Positions 43,754 through 53,912 of a stretch of DNA of 64,000 nucleotides are shown piece by piece (position 1 is the stretch's first letter; each line of letters begins with the position of its first letter). The notes beneath the pieces were generated by a model. It searched no databases and was not told the origin of the DNA. It was given only the letters and a program-made list of their open reading frames with translations. The stretch is from Halobacillus yeomjeoni. Lineage in GTDB: Bacteria; Bacillota; Bacilli; Bacillales; Halobacillaceae. The position numbers and the translations under genes were made by a program. The stretch spans positions 397,104-461,103 of the forward strand of contig NZ_JAIVAI010000002.1 of assembly GCF_020171525.1 (NCBI RefSeq), in the 5' to 3' direction.

Positions 43754-43782
43754 ACACTAACACGTCTTACGAAAGCTGTCAA
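43754..43782 (-). promoter_or_regulatory. Promoter of gbsA-betA
   Basis: On the minus strand a perfect TTGACA (43777-43782), 17 bases, then TAGTGT (43754-43759). The -10 is weak. Confidence 0.55.
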
Positions 43783-43979
43783 AAACCTTCATGGTTAGAT
43801 GCAATGGAAAAGATAAATAGCAGCTTAAACGGTTGTTAACATTGAATTTATTGTTGTGAATGAGCTTTAAAATCCACCTTTTACATTTGACATTTCAAAT
43901 GAAGACGTTAACATAAAGTTCGTAAAGAAAATTTGATAAAAATTTAATATGGCTTACTTTTTAATGAAGGAGCGACTAT

Positions 43980-44531
43980 ATGAATGAAAACAACACGAGA
44001 TCCAGACTCAAACTAGAAGAAGCCAAAGATAAAGTCATTGGCGCTATTTCAGAGACGATGGATTTATATGGGGTAACACCTGCTGCAGCAAACTTATATG
44101 CGACAATGTACTTTAAAGATCAGATGACGCTCGATGAAATGCGTGAGGAACTCGGAATGAGTAAACCAAGCATGAGTACAGGTGTCCGCAAGCTTCAGGA
44201 AATAGATATGGTGAAAAAAACTTTTACGCGTGGCTCCAGAAAACACACGTATGCAGCAGAAAAAAACTTTTTCCGTTCCTTCATGGCGTTTTACTGCCAG
44301 ATGTGGGAGCGAGAAGTGAAAATGAATTTGGAAGCCATTGAAGAAGCACAGGAAGATTTTATAAATGTCATCAAAGATTCAACCAGTACTCCTGATATTG
44401 TGGCAGAAGCCAAAAAGTATTATGACCAATTGCAGGAATCCAAAACTTACTATTATTGGTTGGATGATTTAGTGGACAGTATAAGAAGTGGAAAGATTTT
44501 TGAATTCTTACCCAAAGAATCCAAAGAATAA
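43980..44531 (+). CDS. gbsR: Choline-sensing repressor GbsR
   Basis: The 183-residue protein is a MarR-like winged-helix regulator. The helix-turn-helix spans about MTLDEMREELGMSKPSMSTGVRKL (55-78), and AANLYATMYF precedes it. Length and sequence resemble B. subtilis GbsR, which represses gbsAB and opuB and is released by choline. GAAGGAG precedes the ATG. It is divergent from gbsA and upstream of a betaine-binding protein gene. Confidence 0.9.
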   Translation: MNENNTRSRLKLEEAKDKVIGAISETMDLYGVTPAAANLYATMYFKDQMTLDEMREELGMSKPSMSTGVRKLQEIDMVKKTFTRGSRKHTYAAEKNFFRSFMAFYCQMWEREVKMNLEAIEEAQEDFINVIKDSTSTPDIVAEAKKYYDQLQESKTYYYWLDDLVDSIRSGKIFEFLPKESKE

Positions 44532-44692
44532 ATGAACAAACTGTGATCAGGCCGTTTAAAGAAACGGTCTGGTCCAGAGTTTCACTATTACACAATAAAC
44601 ATAGATTCACTATGCAATTATGTTAATTAAATTCTTAATACATTTAACATGTATTGGAATATAAAAAAATATAGGGAAAGGAAGATTGCAAC

Positions 44693-45592
44693 ATGAACAA
44701 CTGGAAAAAAGCATTAGGCATTATGGCAGTCCTACTCATGGTTACTGTCCTAGCCGCTTGCGGAGGCAGTGGTGAGGAAGCAGAAAGTGACCAATCTGCC
44801 ACAGATTCTGAAGAAACGAAAAAGGAATTAACGATCGGTCAAATCAACTGGGCTGAAAATATTGCCGTGACAAATATGTGGAAAGTGATCCTGGAAGATA
44901 AAGGTTATGAAGTTAAACTGAACAACTTGAACATGGGCGCAACAATGAAAGCACTTGAGAGTGGGGACTTGGATGCCAGCTTGGAAATCTGGCTGCCGGT
45001 ACAGGACGCCAACTACTTGGAGGAATACCAGGATAAAGTCAATTTCTCCGACGCGACGTGGTTTGACAATGCAAAAGTAGGACTAGTCGTTCCAACTTAT
45101 GTAGAAGATGTGAATAGCATAGAGGACTTGAATGAACATAAAGAGAAATTCAACAGCGAAATTGTCGGCTTCGACCCTGGTGCAGGTACAATGGAAGTCA
45201 CTGAGAAAATGATCAAAGACTACGGTCTTGATTACGAACTGCTTTCAAGCTCTGAACCAGCGATGATCGCTGAAATCGGAAAAGCTGTTGAAAATGAAGA
45301 ACCAATCGTAGCCCCGCTTTGGAGTCCACACTGGGTATTCTCCGAATATGACTTGAAATTCCTCGAAGATCCACAGAAGACATTCGGTGGAGTAGAAAAA
45401 ATCCACCACGCGACAAGACACGGATTTGACGAAGATTATTCAGATGTCAGCCAATGGCTGAAGAACTGGAAGATGACCGACCAACAAATCGGTGAGCTGA
45501 TCAACTATGTAGAAAACAGCGAAGAACCTATCGATGGCGCGAAGAAATGGGTTGAAGAGAACAAAGAGTTGATTGGTGAATGGGTGAAATAA
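44693..45592 (+). CDS. Glycine betaine/choline ABC transporter substrate-binding lipoprotein
   Basis: The 299-residue protein has a lipoprotein signal ending LAAC at Cys23, then an acidic Ser/Glu linker and a type II periplasmic-binding fold of the OpuAC/ProX group. Trp residues in the TWFDNAKVGLVVP and PLWSPHWVFSEYD segments could form the aromatic cage that holds a trimethylammonium group. GGAAAGGAAG precedes the ATG. It is a single gene without ATPase or permease and follows gbsR by 160 bases. In Halobacillus halophilus a similar gene (gbsU, from memory) lies beside gbsR. It may act as a sensor or share a permease encoded elsewhere. Confidence 0.85.
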   Translation: MNNWKKALGIMAVLLMVTVLAACGGSGEEAESDQSATDSEETKKELTIGQINWAENIAVTNMWKVILEDKGYEVKLNNLNMGATMKALESGDLDASLEIWLPVQDANYLEEYQDKVNFSDATWFDNAKVGLVVPTYVEDVNSIEDLNEHKEKFNSEIVGFDPGAGTMEVTEKMIKDYGLDYELLSSSEPAMIAEIGKAVENEEPIVAPLWSPHWVFSEYDLKFLEDPQKTFGGVEKIHHATRHGFDEDYSDVSQWLKNWKMTDQQIGELINYVENSEEPIDGAKKWVEENKELIGEWVK

Positions 45593-45611
45593 AAAAATAG
45601 AGGTAAGAAAT

Positions 45612-45652
45612 AAAGAAGCTGGTCCCCATTTATTGGGGAGACCAGCTTCTTT
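45612..45652 (+). terminator. Terminator of the binding-protein gene
   Basis: AAAGAAGCTGGTC pairs with GACCAGCTTCTTT, with an inner CCC/GGG pairing. Confidence 0.9.
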
Positions 45653-45732
45653 ATTCATCCCATGCCCTTTATCTTTTTTTTGGATAGATGAGAAATTAGT
45701 TATTATAAATTATATAATAATAAACTCTCATG

Positions 45733-45761
45733 TTGACAGATATAGATTCAGTTGATATTAT
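45733..45761 (+). promoter_or_regulatory. Promoter of the cold-shock gene
   Basis: TTGACA (45733-45738), 17 bases, TATTAT (45756-45761). The leader of about 125 bases is long, as usual for cold-shock genes whose leaders refold with temperature. Confidence 0.75.
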
Positions 45762-45893
45762 TAAAGTTAATTATTCTTGTTCGTTTACGAATGAAAGCGC
45801 AAGTACCTAGTAAGTAACTTTTCGTCTTGAATGAATTTACAGAGCAATAATAGTAATACATTGTGGATTTGTTCCACGCAGGAGGTAACATAT

Positions 45894-46091
45894 ATGTTAC
45901 AAGGTAATGTTAAATGGTTTAACGCAGAAAAAGGTTTCGGTTTTATTGAAGTAGAAGGACAAGACGATGTATTCGTTCATTTCTCTGCTATCCAAGACGA
46001 AGGTTTCAAAACTCTAGAAGAAAATCAAACAGTTTCCTTTGAAATCGTTGAAGGTAACCGTGGACCACAAGCTGCTAACGTTCAAAAATAA
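45894..46091 (+). CDS. Cold-shock protein (CspB/CspD type)
   Basis: The 65-residue OB-fold protein has RNP1 KGFGFIEV (about residues 13-20) and RNP2 VFVHFSAI (about 26-33), and is the normal length. It binds single-stranded RNA and DNA and prevents secondary structure at low temperature. AGGAGG lies 9 bases before the ATG; the longer in-frame ATG at 45831 lies in the leader. It is monocistronic. Confidence 0.95.
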   Translation: MLQGNVKWFNAEKGFGFIEVEGQDDVFVHFSAIQDEGFKTLEENQTVSFEIVEGNRGPQAANVQK

Positions 46092-46106
46092 GCGTTACTA
46101 GATATG

Positions 46107-46138
46107 AAAGAGACTTCCAATTAGGAAGTCTCTTTTTT
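46107..46138 (+). terminator. Terminator of the cold-shock gene
   Basis: AAAGAGACTTCC pairs with GGAAGTCTCTTT and is followed by T residues. Confidence 0.95.
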
Positions 46139-46187
46139 ATGGGTGAATTACGGGGGGATGGTGATTACATTTGCCACCATTGCTCAT

Positions 46188-46877
46188 TTATTGGTCTTTA
46201 ACATCCCCCATCGCATGGATGAAGTGTTTATGCATCGCTTCTCTCGCCTTGTCAGCGTCACGATTCTTGATAGCCTCAAAGATATCAATATGATCTTTCA
46301 ATGATTTATCTGTATCGATCTTTTCCTGATACTGCAGATTTCTTTGTGCAATCAATTCTTCTGATATCGTCTGGAAAAATTTAAGGATGTATTGATTTTG
46401 TGAGAGTTCAGCTATGCACATATGGAAATGGAAGCCCTGCATCGCATAATCCTCTCTTTTTTTCATCCGCTCTTCCAGTTCCCGAAGAGCATTTTCCAAC
46501 TTTACTATCCCCTCATCATCGACCCGTTGCGCAGCGAGATAAGAAGCTTGAGCCTCGATCGCCATCCTCACTTCCAGTAATTCCATATAAGATCCTTCAT
46601 TGTCGCTAAGCAGGCTGACCAATTCAGAGTTTTGAATTTTACGTACCGCTTCTTTTGTGACAAATGTTCCTCTGCCGGGAAATGATTCAATGACACCCAT
46701 AAGTTGAAGACTTTTCAGAGCTTCTCGAATGGAATTTCTACTGACTTCAAACTCGTTCGCAAGCTCCAACTCACCCGGAAACTTCTCCCCCGGCCCCCAT
46801 GTTTCCTTCTTTATTTCTTCCAACAATTGATTGACCACGTCTTTATATAATGAGCTTTTTAACACTGGCTTGAACAA
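46188..46877 (-). CDS. GntR-family regulator (FadR/FCD subfamily)
   Basis: The 229-residue protein has an N-terminal winged helix (PGELELANEFEVSRNSIREALKSL, about 40-63, then VIESFPGRGTFV) and a C-terminal all-helical FCD ligand domain with metal-ligand-type His in FHFHMCIAEL and DHIDIFEAIKNRD. The start is TTG at 46877 behind GAGGTGAGGG. It is divergent from the opine-dehydrogenase/symporter genes and probably represses them; the effector is likely a small organic acid, typical of FCD domains. Confidence 0.9.
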   Translation of the reverse strand: MFKPVLKSSLYKDVVNQLLEEIKKETWGPGEKFPGELELANEFEVSRNSIREALKSLQLMGVIESFPGRGTFVTKEAVRKIQNSELVSLLSDNEGSYMELLEVRMAIEAQASYLAAQRVDDEGIVKLENALRELEERMKKREDYAMQGFHFHMCIAELSQNQYILKFFQTISEELIAQRNLQYQEKIDTDKSLKDHIDIFEAIKNRDADKAREAMHKHFIHAMGDVKDQ

Positions 46878-46890
46878 ATACCCTCACCTC

Positions 46891-46911
46891 AATGTATAAA
46901 TATCCTACATT
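46891..46911. promoter_or_regulatory. Possible GntR half-site pair near the regulator gene
   Basis: AATGTA and TACATT flank 9 bases just upstream of the gntR start codon. The half-site matches the one at 47008-47020. Confidence 0.35.
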
Positions 46912-47007
46912 TAGTATAACCGTAACTGTTTACAAATTCTAATGATTGAGGTTTTATTTGTTAAATTTTCAGAATACTCTTTCTTTCCAAAATACCTAAT
47001 GTTAAAA

Positions 47008-47020
47008 TGTAGGACATTAG
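47008..47020. promoter_or_regulatory. GntR operator candidate
   Basis: AATGT-AGG-ACATT is a palindrome inside a longer CCTAATG...CATTAGG inverted repeat (46998-47023), 34 bases upstream of the opine-dehydrogenase start. Confidence 0.5.
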
Positions 47021-47053
47021 GATATTAAAACAATTATACGAGGGGGAAATTAA

Positions 47054-48151
47054 ATGAAATTCGGGATCATAGGAGCCGGTAACGGGGGGCATGCCTTTGC
47101 TGCTTACTTAGGTCTGAAAGGACATGAAGTGTATTGGTATGATATAGATTCAGATGTCGTTCACGCACTTAATGAGCAAGGCGGAGTTTACGTAAATGGG
47201 AAATTGAACGGCTTTGCGCCTATCAAGCACGCAACCGATCACATTCAAGAAGTAATTGAACAGGCGAATATCATCATGGTGGTAGCACCTGCAAATGCCC
47301 ATCGTGTCATCGCAAAAAACTGCTCCCCTCACCTCAAGGAAAAACAAATGATAGTGTTGAACCCAGGAGCCACAGGAGGAGCTTTAGAATTTTACCAGGA
47401 ATTGAAAAACAATCATTGTACAGCAGATGTTACGATTGCAGAAACACAATCTTTATTGTTCGCATGCCGTTTGGAAAGTCCCGGATCTGTATCTATTTAT
47501 GGCATCAAGGAGAACCTTCCTATGGCCGCTTTTCCCAACGAAAGAACTGAAAGCGCTTACCGTATTCTCGCTCCCATTTTTACTGAATGGGTCAAAGGAG
47601 AGAATGTACTTGAAGTGAGTCTCGGGAATTTAAACGCTATGCTTCACCCCGCTCCTTCTCTCTGCAGCCTTACTAAAATTGATCAAAAACAAGAATTTCT
47701 TCATTACTTGGATGGCATTACAGCAAGTGTTGCTAACTTCATTGAAAAGATGGATGAGGAGCGGATCAACATAGGTAAAGCTTATGGCCTGGACCTCCCT
47801 TCTTCCAAACAGCTATTGCGTGAGTTTTATGGTGTGGAAGGCGAAACCATCGACGAATTGACGAGAAATAATCAAGCTTATCAGACCATTGCAGGAGCAC
47901 AGACGGTATCCAATCGTTACTTCGCAGAAGATATACCGATGGGACTCATTCCGATGAGCCAGTTAGCTAAAGCTGCAGGGGTACAGACGCCTACTATCGA
48001 TTCCATCATACATATCGTCTCCTCCATTTTGGATGACGACTTTTCTTCTTCATCCAGGACCCTGGAATCCATGGGCCTTGAAAATAAAAGCGTAGAACAT
48101 ATCCTCAAGCTGATTGAGCAAGGCGAATCATCCCAAGTTATGAACGGCTGA
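47054..48151 (+). CDS. Opine/octopine dehydrogenase-family protein
   Basis: The 365-residue protein opens with a Rossmann motif KFGIIGAGNGGHAFAAYLG (residues 2-20) and has the PF02317-type C-terminal domain. LGNLNAMLHPAPSL (about 193-206) contains the His of the NAD/octopine dehydrogenase active site. Such enzymes reversibly condense an amino acid with an alpha-keto acid, reducing the imine with NAD(P)H. CGAGGGGG precedes the ATG. The coupled Na+ symporter gene 33 bases downstream suggests the pair takes up and cleaves an opine-like or amino-acid conjugate. Substrate unknown. Confidence 0.85.
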   Translation: MKFGIIGAGNGGHAFAAYLGLKGHEVYWYDIDSDVVHALNEQGGVYVNGKLNGFAPIKHATDHIQEVIEQANIIMVVAPANAHRVIAKNCSPHLKEKQMIVLNPGATGGALEFYQELKNNHCTADVTIAETQSLLFACRLESPGSVSIYGIKENLPMAAFPNERTESAYRILAPIFTEWVKGENVLEVSLGNLNAMLHPAPSLCSLTKIDQKQEFLHYLDGITASVANFIEKMDEERINIGKAYGLDLPSSKQLLREFYGVEGETIDELTRNNQAYQTIAGAQTVSNRYFAEDIPMGLIPMSQLAKAAGVQTPTIDSIIHIVSSILDDDFSSSSRTLESMGLENKSVEHILKLIEQGESSQVMNG

Positions 48152-48184
48152 ACCAATTTAAAATTATTAAAAAGGAGAATGATC

Positions 48185-49627
48185 ATGGGAAACCTTTTAC
48201 CGATCTTGATTAGCAGTATCGTCGTTGTAGGTTTGTCAGCTGCTTTTTCACTATTTATTGGAATGAAAAAGAAAGGGAATGAACAATGGGCCGTGGGAGG
48301 AAGATCTTTACCTGTCTATGTAGTTGTAGGAACACAGTTCGCTACAGCTATGGGTGGCGGCATGTTGGTAGCCCATGTGGGAATTGGATACTCTTCTGGT
48401 TGGTCCACATTGACCTACGGCCTGATCATTGGTGCAGGACTCTTGGTCCTTGTCTTCATATCCCGCTGGTTGAGAGAGCAAGGATTCACTACATTACCTG
48501 ATGTAATCAGAAAAATATATGGTGAACACCCTGTCCTCACTTCGATCACAGCGTTTATGACCATCATTGTCCCATTCGGGTGGGTCGCTACACAGCTCGT
48601 GGCCTTCGGTACATTACTGGAAGAAATAACAGGTCTCAACTCCAGTGTACTGATGTTCTTCTTGGCGTTGGTAAGTTTAGTTTATATTCTTCCAGCCGGG
48701 TTGACCTCCATCGCCTGGACAGACTTCGTTTTTGGCGTAGGGATGCTCATCATGTCCATTGTTTCCATTTTCATGGTGCTGGATATCGCAGGTGGAATGA
48801 ACGCCGTATCCACCCAGGTTCCAAGTTCTTCATGGTCCTTCCCTGATGGCCTGGGGGCAGTCGGAGGTGTCACCATTATCTTATGGTCCCTGTCCATCCT
48901 GCCGGGAACATTGACGAACCAAATGTATTACCAACGGATTTACGCTTCCAAAAACACGAAAAACGTGAAGATATCCTTGATTTCCACAGCCGTTGTTATT
49001 TTGCTCGTTGAAGTGTGGGCAGCCATCATGGGAATGTCCATCCGTTCGATCAATCCAGGCTTAAGCAATCCAGAACAAGCAGCCGGATGGTTTTTGACAC
49101 AAGTCCCGACCTGGTTCCTTGCTCTCTATGCAAGTTTCATTATCGCGACCATCATGTCTACTGTTAACAGCGGTGTCCAATCCGTTGTCGTCAACCTTAC
49201 ACGTGACATTTATCAGAATTACATTAATCCGTCTGTTAATGAAAAGAAGCTTCTTAATCTATCAAGGGTGCTTTCGGTAGTTGTCATCGGTGTTGCCTAT
49301 CTAATGGCTACGCAATTCTCAGGAGCTCTTAACTGGCTCGTCGCCACCTACGCCTACTCAGCAGGAGCTTTGTTAGCACCCATCTTTGTCGGTTATGCTT
49401 TAAGGAACAAATCCTTCCTTACTATGCAGGGCGGTGTCGCCAGCATGATCTTCGGCCTCCTGGGTACGGGGGTTGCTCATGCTATGAACACTACAATTCC
49501 TTATGTGATTTTCGGGCTTGTTTTATCGGTAGTTGCGCTTGTTGTTGTTAGTTTCATGACTTCGGATAAAAATAGAGTAAGTCATGAAGAGAGAGATATT
49601 CCAACTAGAAAAGTGAGTTCAAGATAA
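48185..49627 (+). CDS. Sodium:solute symporter (SSS family)
   Basis: The 480-residue integral membrane protein has about 13 hydrophobic segments and the SSS signatures GGRSLPVYVVVGTQFATAMGG near the N-terminus (about 35-55) and YALRNKSF near the C-terminus. Members co-transport sodium with amino acids, sugars, organic acids or osmolytes. AAAGGAG lies 8 bases before the ATG at 48185; the ATG six bases earlier is too close. It follows the opine-dehydrogenase gene and shares its control. Confidence 0.9.
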   Translation: MGNLLPILISSIVVVGLSAAFSLFIGMKKKGNEQWAVGGRSLPVYVVVGTQFATAMGGGMLVAHVGIGYSSGWSTLTYGLIIGAGLLVLVFISRWLREQGFTTLPDVIRKIYGEHPVLTSITAFMTIIVPFGWVATQLVAFGTLLEEITGLNSSVLMFFLALVSLVYILPAGLTSIAWTDFVFGVGMLIMSIVSIFMVLDIAGGMNAVSTQVPSSSWSFPDGLGAVGGVTIILWSLSILPGTLTNQMYYQRIYASKNTKNVKISLISTAVVILLVEVWAAIMGMSIRSINPGLSNPEQAAGWFLTQVPTWFLALYASFIIATIMSTVNSGVQSVVVNLTRDIYQNYINPSVNEKKLLNLSRVLSVVVIGVAYLMATQFSGALNWLVATYAYSAGALLAPIFVGYALRNKSFLTMQGGVASMIFGLLGTGVAHAMNTTIPYVIFGLVLSVVALVVVSFMTSDKNRVSHEERDIPTRKVSSR

Positions 49628-49655
49628 GGCATAGTTTTTGAGACTATACTTGTAT

Positions 49656-49692
49656 TAAAAAAGATGACGAGCAAATCTCTCGTCATCTTTTT
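49656..49692. terminator. Bidirectional terminator between the symporter and SDR genes
   Basis: AAAGATGACGAG pairs with CTCGTCATCTTT around a 7-base loop, with A and T tracts on both sides. Confidence 0.9.
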
Positions 49693-49702
49693 ATGTTGAG
49701 GA

Positions 49703-50452
49703 CTATTCTCCTTCCTTAACTCCTAATGTCATGCCCCCGTCCACAACAATTTCTGTGCCGGTACAATAAGAACTTTCATCAGATGCTAGAAATGCTGCTA
49801 CTCTAGCAATTTCAATCGGCTGTCCAATACGTCCAAGAGGAATCGAATCGTAATACGATGGAACCCCTTGGCCCTGCGTAGCCATTTCTGTTTCCACTCC
49901 ACCTGGGTGGATCATATTTACACGTATCCCCTTTTTCCCTAACTCAATCGCTGCCGCTTTGGACATCGCAACAACAGATGCTTTCGTCGCAGCATAAGCC
50001 GATGAATTGGCAATAGGAGCAAACGATGAAACAGATAGATTGTTGATGATTGAACCTCTCCCCTGCTTTTCCATTTGTGGTGTTACGGCCTTCATCCCCC
50101 GGAAGACACCAAGCTGGTTCACATCAATCATCTGTTGATATTCATCAATAGAAATTTCATTAAATGGTTTACGTATGAGGATTCCGGCATTGTTTATAAG
50201 TACGTCGATCGCTCCGAACTTTTCAATGACTTCGGTAACAGCTTCGTCCCAATCAGATTGTTTCGTAACGTCCAGCTGAACTGGGTAGGCATGGTCTTCC
50301 CCTATCGCTGCAGCTAGTTCTTTAGCATTTTCAACATTCCGGGCACCTACCACAACCTTCGCTCCGAGTGAGGCAAGGTGTTCGGCCATCGCTTTTCCCT
50401 GTCCACGATTTGCTCCTGTTATCAATATAACTTGGTTGGTTAAGTCAGTCAT
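49703..50452 (-). CDS. Short-chain dehydrogenase/reductase
   Basis: The 249-residue classical SDR has the cofactor motif LITGANRGQGKAMAEHL (about 10-26), NNAG (about 86-89), the catalytic Ser in SVSSF (about 145) and YAATKASV (Tyr and Lys, about 153-160). Its C-terminal CTGTEIVVDGGMT is typical of FabG-like reductases. GGAGGAGG precedes the ATG. It is convergent with the symporter gene; a metabolic link to it is possible but not shown. Confidence 0.92.
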   Translation of the reverse strand: MTDLTNQVILITGANRGQGKAMAEHLASLGAKVVVGARNVENAKELAAAIGEDHAYPVQLDVTKQSDWDEAVTEVIEKFGAIDVLINNAGILIRKPFNEISIDEYQQMIDVNQLGVFRGMKAVTPQMEKQGRGSIINNLSVSSFAPIANSSAYAATKASVVAMSKAAAIELGKKGIRVNMIHPGGVETEMATQGQGVPSYYDSIPLGRIGQPIEIARVAAFLASDESSYCTGTEIVVDGGMTLGVKEGE

Positions 50453-50627
50453 ATTCCACCTCCTCCATCAGTTTCTTTTATTATAAACTTTCACTGTTAG
50501 GAAAACAGTCTTTCGTCTCGTTCTCTTCAGCAATATAAGATATGAAATCCGCCATTGAGTAAAAAGGGAGTGGTTGACCGCTGCTCAGCTGAAGCGTAGT
50601 AAGTGTAGATCTTTTTAGGGGCAAATT

Positions 50628-50664
50628 AAAAAAGGTGACGAGCATAATGCTCGCCACCTTTTAA
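50628..50664 (-). terminator. Terminator of groESL
   Basis: AAAAGGTGACGAGC pairs with GCTCGCCACCTTTT with one mismatch; the minus strand continues TT. Confidence 0.9.
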
Positions 50665-50681
50665 TATTGGGGGCAGATGAA

Positions 50682-52313
<1,632 letters not shown>

Positions 52314-52367
52314 TTAAAAATGCCCTCCTCATTAAATCGTATCGATTCTAAGTATTTACCAAACAGA

Positions 52368-52652
52368 TTACTGAATGACAGCTAGTACGTCGGATTCACG
52401 AAGAATCAAGTATTCGTTTCCTTCATACTTCACTTCTGTACCTGCGAATTTGGAGTAGATGACGCGGTCGCCTTCAGAAACTTCCAAAGCAACTTTTTCA
52501 CCGTTATCCGTTACGCGGCCAGGACCTACAGCAACGACTTTACCTTCCTGAGGCTTCTCTTTCGCAGAATCCGGAAGCACGATACCGCTCGCAGTAGTCT
52601 GCTCTTCTTCGATTAGTTCAATTACAATACGATCACCAAGTGGTTTTAACAA
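52368..52652 (-). CDS. groES: Co-chaperonin GroES
   Basis: The 94-residue protein opens [19 protein letters not shown] and has the mobile loop (about 16-34, [19 protein letters not shown]). It caps the GroEL ring. AAGGAGGG precedes the ATG. It is first in the operon behind the CIRCE element. Confidence 0.99.
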   Translation of the reverse strand: MLKPLGDRIVIELIEEEQTTASGIVLPDSAKEKPQEGKVVAVGPGRVTDNGEKVALEVSEGDRVIYSKFAGTEVKYEGNEYLILRESDVLAVIQ

Positions 52653-52699
52653 TTAGGACACCCTCCTTGATATGGTCATTTCCAATTTTTTGTCGTTTA

Positions 52700-52726
52700 T
52701 TAGCACTCGTTGATGATGAGTGCTAA
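52700..52726. promoter_or_regulatory. CIRCE operator (HrcA binding site)
   Basis: TTAGCACTC, nine bases, GAGTGCTAA is a perfect match to the CIRCE consensus. It lies just downstream of the groES promoter and is bound by the HrcA repressor. Confidence 0.99.
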
Positions 52727-52736
52727 CACAATTCTT

Positions 52737-52765
52737 ATAATAATCAATTCACTTCTATTTTTCAA
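52737..52765 (-). promoter_or_regulatory. Promoter of groESL
   Basis: On the minus strand TTGAAA (52760-52765), 17 bases, TATTAT (52737-52742), directly upstream of CIRCE. Confidence 0.8.
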
Positions 52766-52945
52766 GAGAAAAACTAAGAATTTTTTTACATTATTTTTCG
52801 ACAAAAAAGGCGCTCAGCCCGTCTTCCTTACTTGTGGTTTTGAAACTATGATAAAATACATAAAGTATGTGATATGAACATGAAAACAGGCGGGTTTCCC
52901 GAACCCGTCTTTCTGGTTACAAAGATAAAAAGGAGCAATGAAATT

Positions 52946-53656
52946 ATGCCTAAGCGCTATTGGTATATCATAACGGCGTACATCGCCGCTCAGCTTTCAG
53001 CAATCATCGGTGTACCGCTTATGAAGCTGACTGGACTCAGCAATTCAGACGCGATCGCCATCTGGTCGGTCGCAAGCTTTACGGTAGCGACGTTGATCAT
53101 CCTGCGGCTGCTGAAACCGGAAATGAAATCCGCTTCAACAAGAAATGACCGGTCAAGTGCCGGAGGCGTAGTCGTCTGGTCGATTATCGGCGTGTTTCTC
53201 GCCTTATTCGCTCAGGGAATTGCGGCCACCATCGAATCCAAGCTGCTGGGAATTCCACCCGGCTCTGAAAATACGATGAACTTGATGGAAATTGCGCGTG
53301 AATCTCCATTGTTCATTTTACTGCCGGTCGTTTTTGCACCGATTACAGAAGAAATCATCTTCAGAAAAGTGATTTTCGGTTCAATCTATGAGCGAACCAA
53401 CTTCTGGGTTGCCGTGCTCGTTTCCGCACTCGTGTTCGGTGCCTTCCACTTTGATTTTAAGCACATGTTAGTTTACTTCTCCATGGGAGTCGTCTTCGCC
53501 TTCCTATATGTAAAAACTAAGAGAATTATCACACCGATCATTGCCCATATGGCGATGAACTCTTTCGTCGTAGTGACGCAGTATTTCGTTGATGAAGAGG
53601 ACATCCGTCGTATGCAGGAACAATTCGAGACCATTTTTATTGGAGGCATTTTTTAA
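52946..53656 (+). CDS. ydiL: CPBP-family intramembrane metalloprotease (YdiL)
   Basis: The 236-residue membrane protein has about six to eight hydrophobic segments and the CPBP/Abi motifs: EEIIFRK (about 135-141), FGAFHFDFKHM (about 170-180) and a later HMAMNS (about 208-213). These supply Glu, Arg, His and Asn for a metal-type active site (CAAX-like protease). AAAAAGGAG precedes the ATG at 52946. Position next to groES matches B. subtilis ydiL. The substrate is unknown. Confidence 0.88.
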   Translation: MPKRYWYIITAYIAAQLSAIIGVPLMKLTGLSNSDAIAIWSVASFTVATLIILRLLKPEMKSASTRNDRSSAGGVVVWSIIGVFLALFAQGIAATIESKLLGIPPGSENTMNLMEIARESPLFILLPVVFAPITEEIIFRKVIFGSIYERTNFWVAVLVSALVFGAFHFDFKHMLVYFSMGVVFAFLYVKTKRIITPIIAHMAMNSFVVVTQYFVDEEDIRRMQEQFETIFIGGIF

Positions 53657-53657
53657 T

Positions 53658-53858
53658 ATGAGAACATCACCACTTTTCATGGCCGTCCTTTATTTCGGCA
53701 TGGGTGTGGCATTCACGTTCATCGCCACCCAGGCCGTAGAGGAGACCGTTTGGAATGCTACGACGATCATCTTGGCGGTTGTCGCGACATTCAATATCGC
53801 CGTATCGATTCGCTTATTCAATTTGCACGTCCGTATCAAAAATTCAAAAAAGAAATGA
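53658..53858 (+). CDS. ydiK: DUF4305 small membrane protein YdiK
   Basis: The 66-residue protein has two hydrophobic segments (about 6-26 and 33-52) and a basic tail. It matches YdiK by size and position next to ydiL. The start follows the ydiL stop by one base, and its ribosome site GGAGG lies inside the ydiL end, so the pair is coupled. Function unknown. Confidence 0.8.
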   Translation: MRTSPLFMAVLYFGMGVAFTFIATQAVEETVWNATTIILAVVATFNIAVSIRLFNLHVRIKNSKKK

Positions 53859-53862
53859 GCAT

Positions 53863-53908
53863 AAAAAACGCAGGAGGATTTGAAATCAAACCTCCTGCGT
53901 TCTTTTTA
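53863..53908. terminator. Bidirectional terminator
   Basis: AACGCAGGAGG pairs with CCTCCTGCGTT with A/T tracts; it is shared by ydiK and the convergent MFS gene. Confidence 0.9.
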
Positions 53909-53912
53909 TGCT

